DNA from: a virus
IMG/VR virus record: IMGVR_UViG_3300034061_000780
Span: 1-24,245 of that record
Direction: 5' to 3' (one strand)
DNA length: 24,245 nt
Each line of letters begins with the position of its first letter. Position 1 is the stretch's first letter. Of this stretch, positions 1 through 7,327 are shown in pieces. The notes under the pieces were generated by a model that saw only the letters and a program-made list of their open reading frames with translations, ran no database searches and was not told where the DNA came from. The translations under genes and the position numbers were made by a program.

Positions 1-143
1 CACGCGGATGCCTTAAGCAGTTCATTCTTAAGATCCAGCTTATGTGAATACCCATCAATCAAGGCCTGCATGCGGTCATCGCATATACAGTATGTGCCAT
101 CCTTTGACTCAAATTCTATCGTTTGTAGTTCTTCGTTTATCAT
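1..143 (-). CDS. Unidentified protein, 3' end cut by window edge
   Basis: An open frame starts at an ATG at 143 and stays open for 47 codons to the left edge, so the C-terminus is missing. The peptide begins MINEELQTIEFESKDGTYCI and continues through a DDRMQALIDGY segment to LKNELLKASA. I do not recognise the family. It follows the nuclease-like gene in the same direction and is probably part of the same transcript. The start is uncertain: the frame is open upstream back to a GTG near 212, with a TTG between, and no clear Shine-Dalgarno sequence precedes the ATG. If the ATG is right, about 106 bases between this gene and the next hold nothing I can identify. Confidence 0.5.
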   Translation of the reverse strand, partial: MINEELQTIEFESKDGTYCICDDRMQALIDGYSHKLDLKNELLKASA

Positions 144-249
144 TTGGTAAATGTGCGCGTTGTGCAGTCGCGCCCCTGCCTGGTGCAAGACCAGTTTGCC
201 GCTACTCTCTCGGCTGGTCACGCCATTTCAACATCGGCGTTCATGGCAT

Positions 250-612
250 CTAGTGTTCGCCGGACGACCCAGCGTTTCGCACTGCGAAAGTATCCATCCC
301 ATCCCTCAGCAACTTGAAGAACAGCTCGCTGCTCATCGTCACTAGCCAAGGTGTACGGTTCTTCTTGTGAGCGACGATCCACGGCTTCCCTCCACCATCG
401 CGCTCGGCCTGCTCTGTGGCCTTGATTAGATTGAGGTTCTCAACGAACTTCACTTCTTGGTGCAGTGCTGCAAGCTCCTCGCAGATCACATCTGGCGAGT
501 CCGTCCCTCCGGCGAACTGCTGACCACGCCTTGCGGTGAAGCCAGCAGCCCGGAGTTCGTCACGCCACATGCGCTCGCCTCTACACCCCTTGGCTCTTGA
601 GTTTATTGGCAT
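250..612 (-). CDS. Holliday-junction-resolvase-like PDDEXK nuclease
   Basis: This 120-aa protein shows the layout of a small archaeal-type Hjc or phage PDDEXK nuclease. There is a basic N-terminus with KGCRGE (Glu13), then GGTDSPDVI with Asp41, then HQEVKFVE giving the E-x-K pair Glu53/Lys55. A conserved-looking KPWIVAHKKNRTPWLV beta-strand region follows. In the family, the Glu, Asp and ExK residues bind Mg2+ and cut branched DNA. Such enzymes in phages resolve recombination or replication intermediates before packaging. The start codon overlaps the end of the upstream HTH gene by 32 nt. The DNA-binding genes just upstream (HTH and ssDNA-binding-like) support a DNA-metabolism role. The substrate (four-way junction or another structure) cannot be read from sequence. 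Confidence 0.72.
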   Translation of the reverse strand: MPINSRAKGCRGERMWRDELRAAGFTARRGQQFAGGTDSPDVICEELAALHQEVKFVENLNLIKATEQAERDGGGKPWIVAHKKNRTPWLVTMSSELFFKLLRDGMDTFAVRNAGSSGEH

Positions 613-769
613 CGCGTTTGAGCTGTAGCCAGTGGTTTACTTCCTCAAGTGAGAAGCGTAGGCAACGCGCACTGATACGGTGATGAGGAATGCGATTCTC
701 GCGTGCCCACTTCAACACTGTCTGAAGCGAGACGTTAGCGAGCTGGGCAATGTCTTTAGCTTTTACCAT
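581..769 (-). CDS. Small helix-turn-helix (excisionase/MerR-like) DNA-binding protein
   Basis: This 62-aa protein is almost entirely one winged-helix HTH of the HTH_17/excisionase type. AKDIAQLANVSLQTVLKWAR is the helix-turn-helix, followed by a wing-like segment (IPHHRISARCLRFS) and a final EEVNHWLQ helix. Proteins of this size and pattern act as excisionases, transcription regulators or DNA-bending factors. No integrase gene lies in the window, so a regulatory or architectural role is as likely as excision. Its start overlaps the end of the upstream ssDNA-binding-like gene by 7 nt and its end overlaps the nuclease-like gene by 32 nt, so the three are probably translated together. Confidence 0.72.
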   Translation of the reverse strand: MVKAKDIAQLANVSLQTVLKWARENRIPHHRISARCLRFSLEEVNHWLQLKRDANKLKSQGV

Positions 770-1404
770 TTGAGATCATCCTCCTCTAACTCAGGGGCCT
801 CTTCTTTAGCCTGCTTAACCTGTGCAGATGGGAACGCCTTAGCGTACCCTGCACGATCTGCGCTGATGAACAGGCTGGTAGCGATGGCCTGAAGGTGCTC
901 TGGCGAAAGCGCCTTAACTTCCTTACCAACCCACTCAGCAGCCTTGATAGCTTCGGCCATGAGCTGTGCCGCTTGAAAGAGCGCACGCTTAGCGTCTGCT
1001 ACGGTGATCGAAACAGGCGAACTTGCCTGCACTGGTTTGCGCGGGCCTGCCACTGGTGACGCGCCGCTCGCATCATCGATGATGGCGGCTTTGTCGGTAA
1101 CCTTTAGCTCGTTCTCACCACTGTGCGTGGACGTCTTTACTGACAACCCTTCAAGACCCTTCTTGCCAGCTTGTGACTTGATGGTCACCATCTGGCCTTT
1201 AAGGTCTCCCATCTCTTCTGGAAGCCAGAACGACGCCTTGCACTCGCCGGTGGCGTCTTGCACTACCGCGTTTTGCACGCGCCATTCACCAAACTTACCC
1301 TGCCCGGTACGGGGCGGATAAACCGTCTTGATTGTGACTCTAATCTCGCCGATGACGCTGCCATCGGCAAGGTTCGCTAAGTCTGCGATTGTTGCTACTT
1401 TCAT
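763..1404 (-). CDS. OB-fold single-stranded DNA-binding-like protein
   Basis: This 213-aa protein has an N-terminal OB-fold-like region at about residues 15-105. Its segments GEIRVTIKTVYPPR, GEWRVQNAVVQDATGECKAS and KGQMVTIKS match the strand pattern of RPA-like nucleic-acid-binding domains. A Pro/Ala/Ser-rich linker follows, then an Ala-rich helical segment (about 134-190) containing LSPEHLQAIATSLFISADRAG. The acidic tail is EAPELEEDDLKW. Acidic tails ending in an aromatic residue recall the protein-interaction tip of bacterial SSB, although the last residues are DLKW rather than DIPF. The likely role is protecting single-stranded DNA in phage replication or recombination, fitting the neighbouring nuclease. 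A strong hairpin lies just upstream of its ATG. The protein is longer than many SSBs, so the function is inferred, not certain. Confidence 0.62.
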   Translation of the reverse strand: MKVATIADLANLADGSVIGEIRVTIKTVYPPRTGQGKFGEWRVQNAVVQDATGECKASFWLPEEMGDLKGQMVTIKSQAGKKGLEGLSVKTSTHSGENELKVTDKAAIIDDASGASPVAGPRKPVQASSPVSITVADAKRALFQAAQLMAEAIKAAEWVGKEVKALSPEHLQAIATSLFISADRAGYAKAFPSAQVKQAKEEAPELEEDDLKW

Positions 1405-1412
1405 TTTTATTA

Positions 1413-1452
1413 AGTTTCATCAACGGACCATCCGCTGAATGACGAGCAAACT
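1413..1452 (-). promoter_or_regulatory. Hairpin in the leader of the ssDNA-binding-like gene
   Basis: In the 71-nt gap before the gene starting at 1404, the minus strand can fold into a long hairpin. The core is TCATTCAGCGGA, loop TGG, then TCCGTTGATGA, pairing about 11 bases with one bulged T and one G-T wobble. An outer AGTTT/AAACT pair surrounds it. The structure ends about 8 nt before the ATG, so it covers or abuts the ribosome-binding region. No T-run follows in the direction of transcription, so it is not a standard terminator. A translational operator bound by the gene's own product, or an RNA-processing site, are possible roles. These are inference. Confidence 0.45.
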
Positions 1453-1475
1453 ACACGTTGCTTTTCTGCGCGCAA

Positions 1476-1748
1476 CTACTTTTTTGCACGAATTTCGTCG
1501 TCATCGTCATCATCCTCATCATCACACTCTTCTGCCCAAGAATGCTCCAGCACACGTTCTTTGTGCATGAGGTTAATGTGCATGTCCCGAGCAAACCGAT
1601 TGCCCCAACCGGCCTCGTAGCGATTCGTGTTGTCGTTGTCGTGCTCATCTTGAGCCTGCACTAGGATCTCGCCGCACTCAAAGTACTCGCACAGAATGTC
1701 TTTAGCTCGTTGAATGATGGCTTGGCGCTCGCGTTCTTCAGGTGTCAT
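1476..1748 (-). CDS. Hypothetical protein with poly-Asp/Glu tail
   Basis: This 90-aa protein is unidentified. The N-terminus is a charged helix (MTPEERERQAIIQRAKDIL). A cysteine-containing segment (LCEYFECGEI) and an AGWGNRFARDMHINLMHKER segment follow, and the C-terminus is an acidic run of about 13 Asp/Glu residues ending in EIRAKK. The acidic run is encoded by GAT/GAC/GAG codons and reads as a simple repeat in DNA. The start overlaps the upstream HTH gene by 4 nt (ATGA), which indicates translational coupling. Such acidic tails can mimic DNA or contact basic proteins, but no function is claimed. Confidence 0.72.
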   Translation of the reverse strand: MTPEERERQAIIQRAKDILCEYFECGEILVQAQDEHDNDNTNRYEAGWGNRFARDMHINLMHKERVLEHSWAEECDDEDDDDDDEIRAKK

Positions 1749-2002
1749 AGTTGGTAGTGTGTCAGTAGAACCTTCCTGCCGTCACTTGTCACTTGGTAAA
1801 AGCGTTGAGCGGAAGCTTTGCGTTCACTGAGAATAGTACGCACAGCGGTGCGGCCAATTCCAAGCCGATCAGCAATCTGCGTTATGGTGTACCAGCCTGC
1901 TGGCGCGGGCCTTATGTTCAAGGTCTGCGCAAGCTCCGTGAGCCAATCCTTCTTTACACCGGCAACTTGAAGCTTCCGTCCTTTAATTCTTTTGTCAGCC
2001 AT
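1745..2002 (-). CDS. Helix-turn-helix protein, probable regulator
   Basis: This 85-aa protein has a basic N-terminus (MADKRIKGRK) and a central helix-turn-helix at about residues 38-60 (YTITQIADRLGIGRTAVRTI). A short wing-like segment ending in VLLTHYQL follows. The pattern fits a small winged-helix DNA-binding protein that could control phage transcription. The start at 2002 overlaps the end of the phosphoesterase gene by 49 nt. No better in-frame downstream start is obvious before the HTH, so the overlap is kept. The gene ends with an ATGA overlap into the acidic-tailed gene. The target site is unknown. Confidence 0.65.
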   Translation of the reverse strand: MADKRIKGRKLQVAGVKKDWLTELAQTLNIRPAPAGWYTITQIADRLGIGRTAVRTILSERKASAQRFYQVTSDGRKVLLTHYQL

Positions 2003-2706
2003 ACAATTGTCTCATTGTCAGAATATTCACCCCACGCCCAACCTCGACTCCATGCGGTGGTTGCGATCCTATTCTCCGCATAGCCAGCCATTTCTGGATC
2101 TCCTAGCCACCCAACAGAGTAGCCAGTCACCCCTTTAATGCGCCGACCTTCAGCGATTTGTACGCGATGAATGTGCCCCATGACAAGCTTGGTGTACTTG
2201 CCATGACACATGCGCTCGGCGCTGTCTCTGAGCGCCTGCTCGCTGTGCAGATAGCCGTGTTGGAATAGAGCGTCACCTAAGCCAACGAAACCGGTCTTAA
2301 GCTTGTAGTCGTACACCTTGCATTTGATTGACTTAGCCCGGTCGTGGATCTGATGGTACACACGAGTCGCCAGCGCAGAGATGATTGCCTTAGGATGACT
2401 CATCAGCGTGACGAGCCTAGCCTCGTGGTTGCCGAGCAAGTAGTGCTGTGGTCTCAGCGCCGAGATAAATGCTAGGCCATCGTTCAAGTCAGCCTCAGGA
2501 TCAACCGCAGAGTCGGCGTTGTCGTTAGTGAGTGCGCCGGTGCGCAAACACGTCATGTCGATGGCATCGCCAAGATGCAGCGTCGTGTCCGGCTTCCACC
2601 TATCACGAAAGCGGAGCACTTCCTTCAGTACAGCCTGGTCGGCCATGAAGCCGTGGCTGCACGATACCGCAAGGAAGCGTTTCCACTTCCGCGTTATGTT
2701 TGCCAT
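1954..2706 (-). CDS. Calcineurin-like metallophosphoesterase
   Basis: This 250-aa protein carries most signature motifs of the calcineurin-like phosphoesterase fold: HLGDAID (Asp47, Asp50), LLGNHE (Asn93, His94), FQHGYLH (His150) and MGHIHR (His178, His180). In the family these residues hold a two-metal centre that cleaves phosphoesters. Known substrates range from nucleotides and RNA to DNA ends and phosphoproteins. The first motif is odd: it reads SCSHG, so the usual Asp of D-x-H is replaced by Cys16. The spacing is otherwise normal, so the protein is probably folded, with one metal site altered. It lies between a 50-aa basic protein (5-nt gap) and an HTH gene. The substrate cannot be deduced. 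Confidence 0.82.
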   Translation of the reverse strand: MANITRKWKRFLAVSCSHGFMADQAVLKEVLRFRDRWKPDTTLHLGDAIDMTCLRTGALTNDNADSAVDPEADLNDGLAFISALRPQHYLLGNHEARLVTLMSHPKAIISALATRVYHQIHDRAKSIKCKVYDYKLKTGFVGLGDALFQHGYLHSEQALRDSAERMCHGKYTKLVMGHIHRVQIAEGRRIKGVTGYSVGWLGDPEMAGYAENRIATTAWSRGWAWGEYSDNETIVWLTKELKDGSFKLPV

Positions 2707-2711
2707 GAGAG

Positions 2712-2864
2712 CTATTTGCGCTTGCGGGCAGCCTGTTGACGAGCGGCGTCTTTCTGCACGCGATAGGCAATGGCTACAGCCTGCTTCTGTGGCTTGCCAG
2801 CGCCGATCTCACGACGGAGGTTTTCAGTGAAAGCTTTGTCGGATGCGGAGTGCTTGAGTGGCAT
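2712..2864 (-). CDS. Small basic phage protein (MPLKHS type)
   Basis: This is a 50-aa basic protein beginning MPLKHSASDKAFTENLRREI and ending in a Lys/Arg-rich helix (AARQQAARKRK). The MPLKHS start with a GKPQKQAVAIAY core is a pattern I associate with small proteins in many environmental phages, of unknown function. A longer upstream start (2954) would overlap the large upstream gene by 86 nt. The ATG at 2864 leaves a 4-nt gap and preserves the conserved-looking start, so it was chosen. The high positive charge suggests DNA or RNA contact, but this is inference. Confidence 0.72.
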   Translation of the reverse strand: MPLKHSASDKAFTENLRREIGAGKPQKQAVAIAYRVQKDAARQQAARKRK

Positions 2865-2868
2865 ATGG

Positions 2869-5800
2869 TTATTTCTTTGAATACTTCTTTCTCGCAAATT
2901 GAACAGCTTCTTGTTGCGTTTTAAATACTCCTTCCACTTTTCCTGTTGGGCCAAATACTTTAAACTTATTGGCTGGAGTAGATAGAACGCGAATCTTAAA
3001 CTTTTGATCGCTTATACTGGTTGTTCCCCCAATGTTTTCCTCCACAGTGTTAGCAGGATCAAAGATAACATTACCAGCAAGATTTCGGTTTGATGCTGCT
3101 AGTGCAGACATAATCCACTTCTTCTTGGCTTCTGCTCCAAATGGAATGGCCGTGTTCTTTGTCAGCTTGCTAAAGGCTGCGCTTCTAGCCAACCGGGCAG
3201 CAGACTGCTCCGTAATGTTAGGGTCTGTGGCAGCTTTAACTGCAAACTCAGTAAACTCTGGGCTGTGGATTAAGTTTGCAAAAGCAGTTCTAATCTCTGG
3301 CTTTGCTCCAGCGATGAAGTTTGACAACTTACTTGCAACTCCAGCTCCTAACGCCATGCCTGCCGTTTGGCCTAATGGGCCTATCAAGCTGCCTGCTGCA
3401 CCACCAACTGCTGCTCCAATAATCGGGCCACCAACGCCATTGATGAGTTTTTCAACAAACCGCTCGGCCTGCATCGACTCAAAGAACTCTTGATTGGCTT
3501 TTCCGTTGTGCAGCAGATTAGCCTGCATCTGAGCAATCCGATCTCCGACATCTGCCAGCCCATTAATAATACTAACGTCTGCCTTAGTTATCCCCGGAGC
3601 TTGTTGTATTTTGCCCCAGATAGGAGTCTGTTTTTTAAGTTTTCCAACCTTTGTTGCAAAGTCTTTAAACGATAATGTGCCAGTTTGATTTTTAGTGGCA
3701 TTCATTAATGAAGACATAAGCACTGTCTTCTTTAAATTGTCTGGCACTACATTAAGCAGCTTTTCAATTGGAGCAGCATTTCCTTCTGCGCCAGAATTAA
3801 TGGCGCTCTTCATTAGGCTTGCAATGCTGCCATTATTGTCTGTGCCAAAGCCTTCAATGATACGATCCGTAAGATCGCTAGCTTGACTCCAAAGCCTAGA
3901 TGCCTGCTCAAAATCAAGCAACGCTTCAGGGCCAGCGTTTTTAGCTACGATGTTGCGTTGATCTGCGTTAAGCGCAGCATACAACTCGCTCTTAGCCTTA
4001 CGCTCCATGTCAGCATACTCGTTCTTGCCAAACCCGCTGATGGCGTCGCCAAGCTTGCTTTTTTCGCGAGCAACTATGCCATAAGTGATGTCTCCGTCTT
4101 GCAACATCTGGTATAGACGCCTTTCAGCAGTTTCCATTCTATCAATTCTGCCGCTAGCAAGGTCTTTTGCCTTTTGCAATTGAGCGCGTAAAGAGGGAAG
4201 CTCAACTACTGTTGTTGGAGGAATTACAGAATCAATCTGCTTGTAAATCTCTTGAGCCGCAGATCTATTTTCTTTAATTTGCGATCCAAGTGAAGCTTTT
4301 ACATTTTCAGAAACCGATGCAATATCTGGCGATGCATCAAGTGACTGCAATAAGCCTTGCGCTTTTTCTCTTGCGGCATCTACAGTAGCCCCAAACTTTG
4401 CGCTAAACTCAGATCCAGTTTTAGAGCGCATTTGCCCCAATACTTCGTTGAGTTGTTTGTTGTCGCTGTAGGCATCAATGGGCAATTCAAAGCCAAGCTC
4501 TTTAGCGGTCTGTTCAATCTTAGGATCAATCTTAGCCAGCACTGCCAAGTCTTGCTTTGCTTTAGCTGAACCCATTCCTTCGCTGGACGCCTTGCGGACT
4601 AGCTCGCCAAGATCTCTTTGCTTAAGCTCGGCAGGAATAACATTCTTGGCTTTATTGATAGCAGCCAAAGCGTCGTCAGAACTCTTAAAGAGCGGTCTAA
4701 CAGCTTCGATGATCTTGCCGCCAATCTTACCTGCTGCGGTAAATGCGCCTCCAAGGCCACCAGCCATTGCAATGTCTTCAGGGTTAATCTCGCCACCCGT
4801 GGCTTTCTGTAAGCCCTCTTGTACAGCCTGCTGTGCTGCGCCTGTCAGGATTGCCCCGCCAATTCCCTCTGCTGCTATAGCTGGAGTTGCGATTGCAGCA
4901 CCTACAGTGTTCATAGCCCTTGGAACGTCACTCCATTCCAAGCCGGGCTTCATGGCATATTCCTGCTTGTCGATGTCTGACTTAAGAATGTAGTTGCCCT
5001 TTTCGTCTTGGCGTACTTGTATCTTTGGAAATTGAGCCTGAAAGATCTTAACCGTTTCTTCTGGGCTTGTTGCCATTGTACCGGCTGCTGCCTTAAGTGC
5101 AGCTCCAGCTTGCGGGCTGATTCCGCCATCTCGAAAGATTGAAAACTCAGGCATACTCGTGCGATAGTTCGGAAGATTCTTAATCTCTTCCGTCATTCGC
5201 TCATTGCCGGTAATACTTTCCGCAATTCTATTTAAAAGTCCAGGCGTTGGCGTTTCGTTTCCTGCCGTCTCAACCTGCGTGTCCTTTTGAATGTCAGGAA
5301 TCTGCGCCTGTTGCTGTGCAATTTGCGGCTCCAATTCAGCAAAAGTCTTAATTGGAATGACGCCAAAGCTACTCGCAATACGTCCACTGGTTGGCAAAAC
5401 AACTTGCTCATAAGCAATTTTATTGTGCGATGAAGCCACGCTGTCGTGAACCTCTTTCATCTTTCTAATTGCTTCATCTGGATTTGCAGAAAAGACGTTT
5501 GAAACCTTTTCCATCAATCCAGAACCCTCCGCACTTCTAAGCTTTGATGCAAATATAGTTGGATCAAGCTGAGACTTACTCATCAGTGCAGAAAACTCTG
5601 AAAGCCCCGTAAGTTCTGGAAACTTATACATCAACTCAGTTCCAGTAACTGCGTCTGCACTAATAAGATTGTTTACGACCTTTACTGCATTTGTAAGAAG
5701 ATATCCTGCTTTTCCTTCTTTGGTGTCATACTTTTCAGCATTCTTAATTTCATTTTCAAGAATGCCTAAAAGTCTTTTTTCCGTTTGAAATTGCGGATTC

Positions 5801-6246
5801 TCAAAAGCAAATTTTTCTGCTGATTTGTAAATAGCCGTATCTTCAAATGGCTTAAGTTTGCTTTTAAGTGATTCAAGCAGGGGCTTTTCAGTGTCTAAGT
5901 AAAACTGCGCTGCTTTAGCATCTTGCGCGTACATTTGACGCGCTTGATTAATTGTCCGCGCTTGATACTGATCATACGCCCGCCGGTCAGCGTCATACTG
6001 CAATTGATGACGATACTCACCAAACCTTAAGTTTTCGTCAGGCTGCTGCTCCTGTTGTGGCTGTGAAGCAGCGGCCTCTTGCGCAGCAGCTCGTTGAACC
6101 AATGCACGCTCCTGCATCGCCATCTGCTGATCCTGCATGGCCTGGCGCTGTTGTGCCGCCGCTTGTTCTCTCTGCGCGGCCATCTGTTGTGCATAGCGCA
6201 CATAATCAATCGCCGATTGAGATGTAAGTCCGTAGTTTTCAGCCAT
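2869..6246 (-). CDS. Large internal/DNA-ejection protein candidate
   Basis: With the ATG at 6246 the product is about 1125 aa. The N-terminus is a Gln/Ala-rich charged helix (about residues 15-60). Two Gly/Ala-rich hydrophobic stretches follow: residues about 443-511 (around IATPAIAAEGIGGAILTGAA) and about 937-971 (around GGPIIGAAVGGAAGSLIGPL). Long helical regions separate them. The short C-terminal segment VFGPTGKVEGVFKTQQEAVQFARKKY looks like a small beta-hairpin domain. Size, low complexity and potential membrane-inserting stretches match the large ejection proteins of podoviruses (such as gp16 of T7 or P22), which leave the virion and span the envelope. No lytic transglycosylase motif was recognised. 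The frame is open to 6348, but that start would overlap the preceding gene by 98 nt. The start at 6246 leaves a 4-nt gap. The ejection role is inference from architecture and context. Confidence 0.6.
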   Translation of the reverse strand: MAENYGLTSQSAIDYVRYAQQMAAQREQAAAQQRQAMQDQQMAMQERALVQRAAAQEAAASQPQQEQQPDENLRFGEYRHQLQYDADRRAYDQYQARTINQARQMYAQDAKAAQFYLDTEKPLLESLKSKLKPFEDTAIYKSAEKFAFENPQFQTEKRLLGILENEIKNAEKYDTKEGKAGYLLTNAVKVVNNLISADAVTGTELMYKFPELTGLSEFSALMSKSQLDPTIFASKLRSAEGSGLMEKVSNVFSANPDEAIRKMKEVHDSVASSHNKIAYEQVVLPTSGRIASSFGVIPIKTFAELEPQIAQQQAQIPDIQKDTQVETAGNETPTPGLLNRIAESITGNERMTEEIKNLPNYRTSMPEFSIFRDGGISPQAGAALKAAAGTMATSPEETVKIFQAQFPKIQVRQDEKGNYILKSDIDKQEYAMKPGLEWSDVPRAMNTVGAAIATPAIAAEGIGGAILTGAAQQAVQEGLQKATGGEINPEDIAMAGGLGGAFTAAGKIGGKIIEAVRPLFKSSDDALAAINKAKNVIPAELKQRDLGELVRKASSEGMGSAKAKQDLAVLAKIDPKIEQTAKELGFELPIDAYSDNKQLNEVLGQMRSKTGSEFSAKFGATVDAAREKAQGLLQSLDASPDIASVSENVKASLGSQIKENRSAAQEIYKQIDSVIPPTTVVELPSLRAQLQKAKDLASGRIDRMETAERRLYQMLQDGDITYGIVAREKSKLGDAISGFGKNEYADMERKAKSELYAALNADQRNIVAKNAGPEALLDFEQASRLWSQASDLTDRIIEGFGTDNNGSIASLMKSAINSGAEGNAAPIEKLLNVVPDNLKKTVLMSSLMNATKNQTGTLSFKDFATKVGKLKKQTPIWGKIQQAPGITKADVSIINGLADVGDRIAQMQANLLHNGKANQEFFESMQAERFVEKLINGVGGPIIGAAVGGAAGSLIGPLGQTAGMALGAGVASKLSNFIAGAKPEIRTAFANLIHSPEFTEFAVKAATDPNITEQSAARLARSAAFSKLTKNTAIPFGAEAKKKWIMSALAASNRNLAGNVIFDPANTVEENIGGTTSISDQKFKIRVLSTPANKFKVFGPTGKVEGVFKTQQEAVQFARKKYSKK

Positions 6247-6250
6247 AATG

Positions 6251-7315
6251 TTATTGGTATGGAACGCCAGCCCATGCGCCGCCATAGTTTTGCTGCCGCC
6301 GGGCAGGGGGAAGTCCTCCAAATTGCGTAAAGTCCACTGGTTCTTCAACTGATGGCATCACCACTCCACCACCGCCTCCTCGTAAGCCTGCCAGTTCTGC
6401 TATGCCCCGTGCATACGTTGGCTCGTTGCGCCGAGCCTGCAACTGCATCTGCCTATCAAACTCTACATTGCCGGTAGCAGTTTTAGACAGCATCGGTATT
6501 GCAGTTTGCAGGAACCTTGCTCCATCAATAGCGCCTAATGTGTCTTTGTATTTTAAAATAGCATCAGTCTGTTGCTGATCTATGCCGGGGAAAAGCGCAC
6601 TGCGGACTGATGGATCTTTTAAAGTAGATTCTAAAACGCGACTGCTTTTATTGGCACCCTGTACTTCCTGCATGTACGAGCCAAGTGCGCCCATAGCGGC
6701 ATCACCGACATCCATGTTGCCTCCGCTGCCACCTCTTGACATTCCACTTCCACTCATGCCTCCACCGCCGCTAGTCAACATACTTGTGCCGATTTGACCG
6801 AGCATGCCGCCTGCCGCGTTTAGTCCACCAGCGAATCCACCTGCTCCAGTAGCTGCGGTTGGAGCGCCAGTGAATGCGCTCAATGCTCCTTGTCCAAACG
6901 TAGACAGGCCAGACATGAATCCACCGCCAGCCGCTCCTGCACCTGCCGCTCCGGCCGCTCCGGCTGCGCCTGCTCCAGTTGCCGCTGCTGTGCCAGCTCC
7001 GGCTGCTGCTGCTGTTCCTGCTGCACCCGCTGCTCCAGCTCCAGCCGCGCCTCCTGCCGCCGCTGCTCCACCCGCAGCTCCTACTGCTGGGGCTGCTGCT
7101 AATGCGGCTCCGCCAGTCGCAAGTGCAGCCGCGCCAAGGATAACGCCCATTACGATCTTTCTCTTCTTTTCTTCTTTTTTGCGGCGCTCCTCCTCTTCGC
7201 GCTTATATTCAATCTCAGCCTGCGCTCCACCCATTCGGGAATACGCGCTAGCAATTTGATTGGCAGTTTCCTGTGGAAAGTAGTTTTGCCGATTAGCTTC
7301 TGAGAATCCTTGCAT
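6251..7315 (-). CDS. Ala/Gly-rich hydrophobic virion protein candidate
   Basis: This 354-aa protein begins with a polar segment and a highly charged Lys/Glu helix at about residues 35-53. A hydrophobic start (IVMGVILGAAALATGGAALA) leads into an extreme Ala/Gly tract to about residue 132, then Gly/Ser/Met-rich sequence. A more ordinary C-terminal half begins near residue 200, containing SSRVLESTLKDPSVRSALFPG and FDRQMQLQARR. I recognise no enzyme motif. A charged helix followed by a long small-residue hydrophobic tract suggests membrane insertion, as in small and middle ejection proteins of podoviruses. Its position between two other large low-complexity proteins supports a three-protein ejection set. 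That assignment is inference. Confidence 0.6.
   Translation of the reverse strand: MQGFSEANRQNYFPQETANQIASAYSRMGGAQAEIEYKREEEERRKKEEKKRKIVMGVILGAAALATGGAALAAAPAVGAAGGAAAAGGAAGAGAAGAAGTAAAAGAGTAAATGAGAAGAAGAAGAGAAGGGFMSGLSTFGQGALSAFTGAPTAATGAGGFAGGLNAAGGMLGQIGTSMLTSGGGGMSGSGMSRGGSGGNMDVGDAAMGALGSYMQEVQGANKSSRVLESTLKDPSVRSALFPGIDQQQTDAILKYKDTLGAIDGARFLQTAIPMLSKTATGNVEFDRQMQLQARRNEPTYARGIAELAGLRGGGGGVVMPSVEEPVDFTQFGGLPPARRQQNYGGAWAGVPYQ
6920..7156 (-). repeat. Ala/Gly low-complexity tract
   Basis: About 79 consecutive codons of the 354-aa gene (residues 54-132) are almost only Ala and Gly with scattered Thr and Pro. The DNA is a GC-rich near-repeat of GCN and GGN codons. The tract is degenerate rather than a perfect tandem repeat, so it looks selected for amino-acid composition. 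It would be a hydrophobic or flexible segment in the protein. Confidence 0.75.
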
Positions 7316-7327
7316 ATAAATAACAGG

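Noticed and set aside
581-769. Firm assignment as a prophage excisionase
   Set aside because: The HTH fits the fold, but there is no integrase or attachment site in the window, so lysogeny is not supported.
1405-1475. Rho-independent terminator
   Set aside because: The hairpin is strong but no T-run follows it in either direction, and the next gene starts about 8 nt downstream.
6246-6348. Upstream start at 6348 for the large ejection-protein candidate
   Set aside because: It would overlap the preceding gene by 98 nt. The ATG at 6246 gives a 4-nt gap like other junctions here, although no SD supports either start.
6804-7259. Pro/Ala-rich plus-strand open frame of 151 codons
   Set aside because: It is the mirror of the Ala/Gly codon tract in the minus-strand gene. 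GC-rich GCN/GGN repeats leave the opposite strand open by composition.
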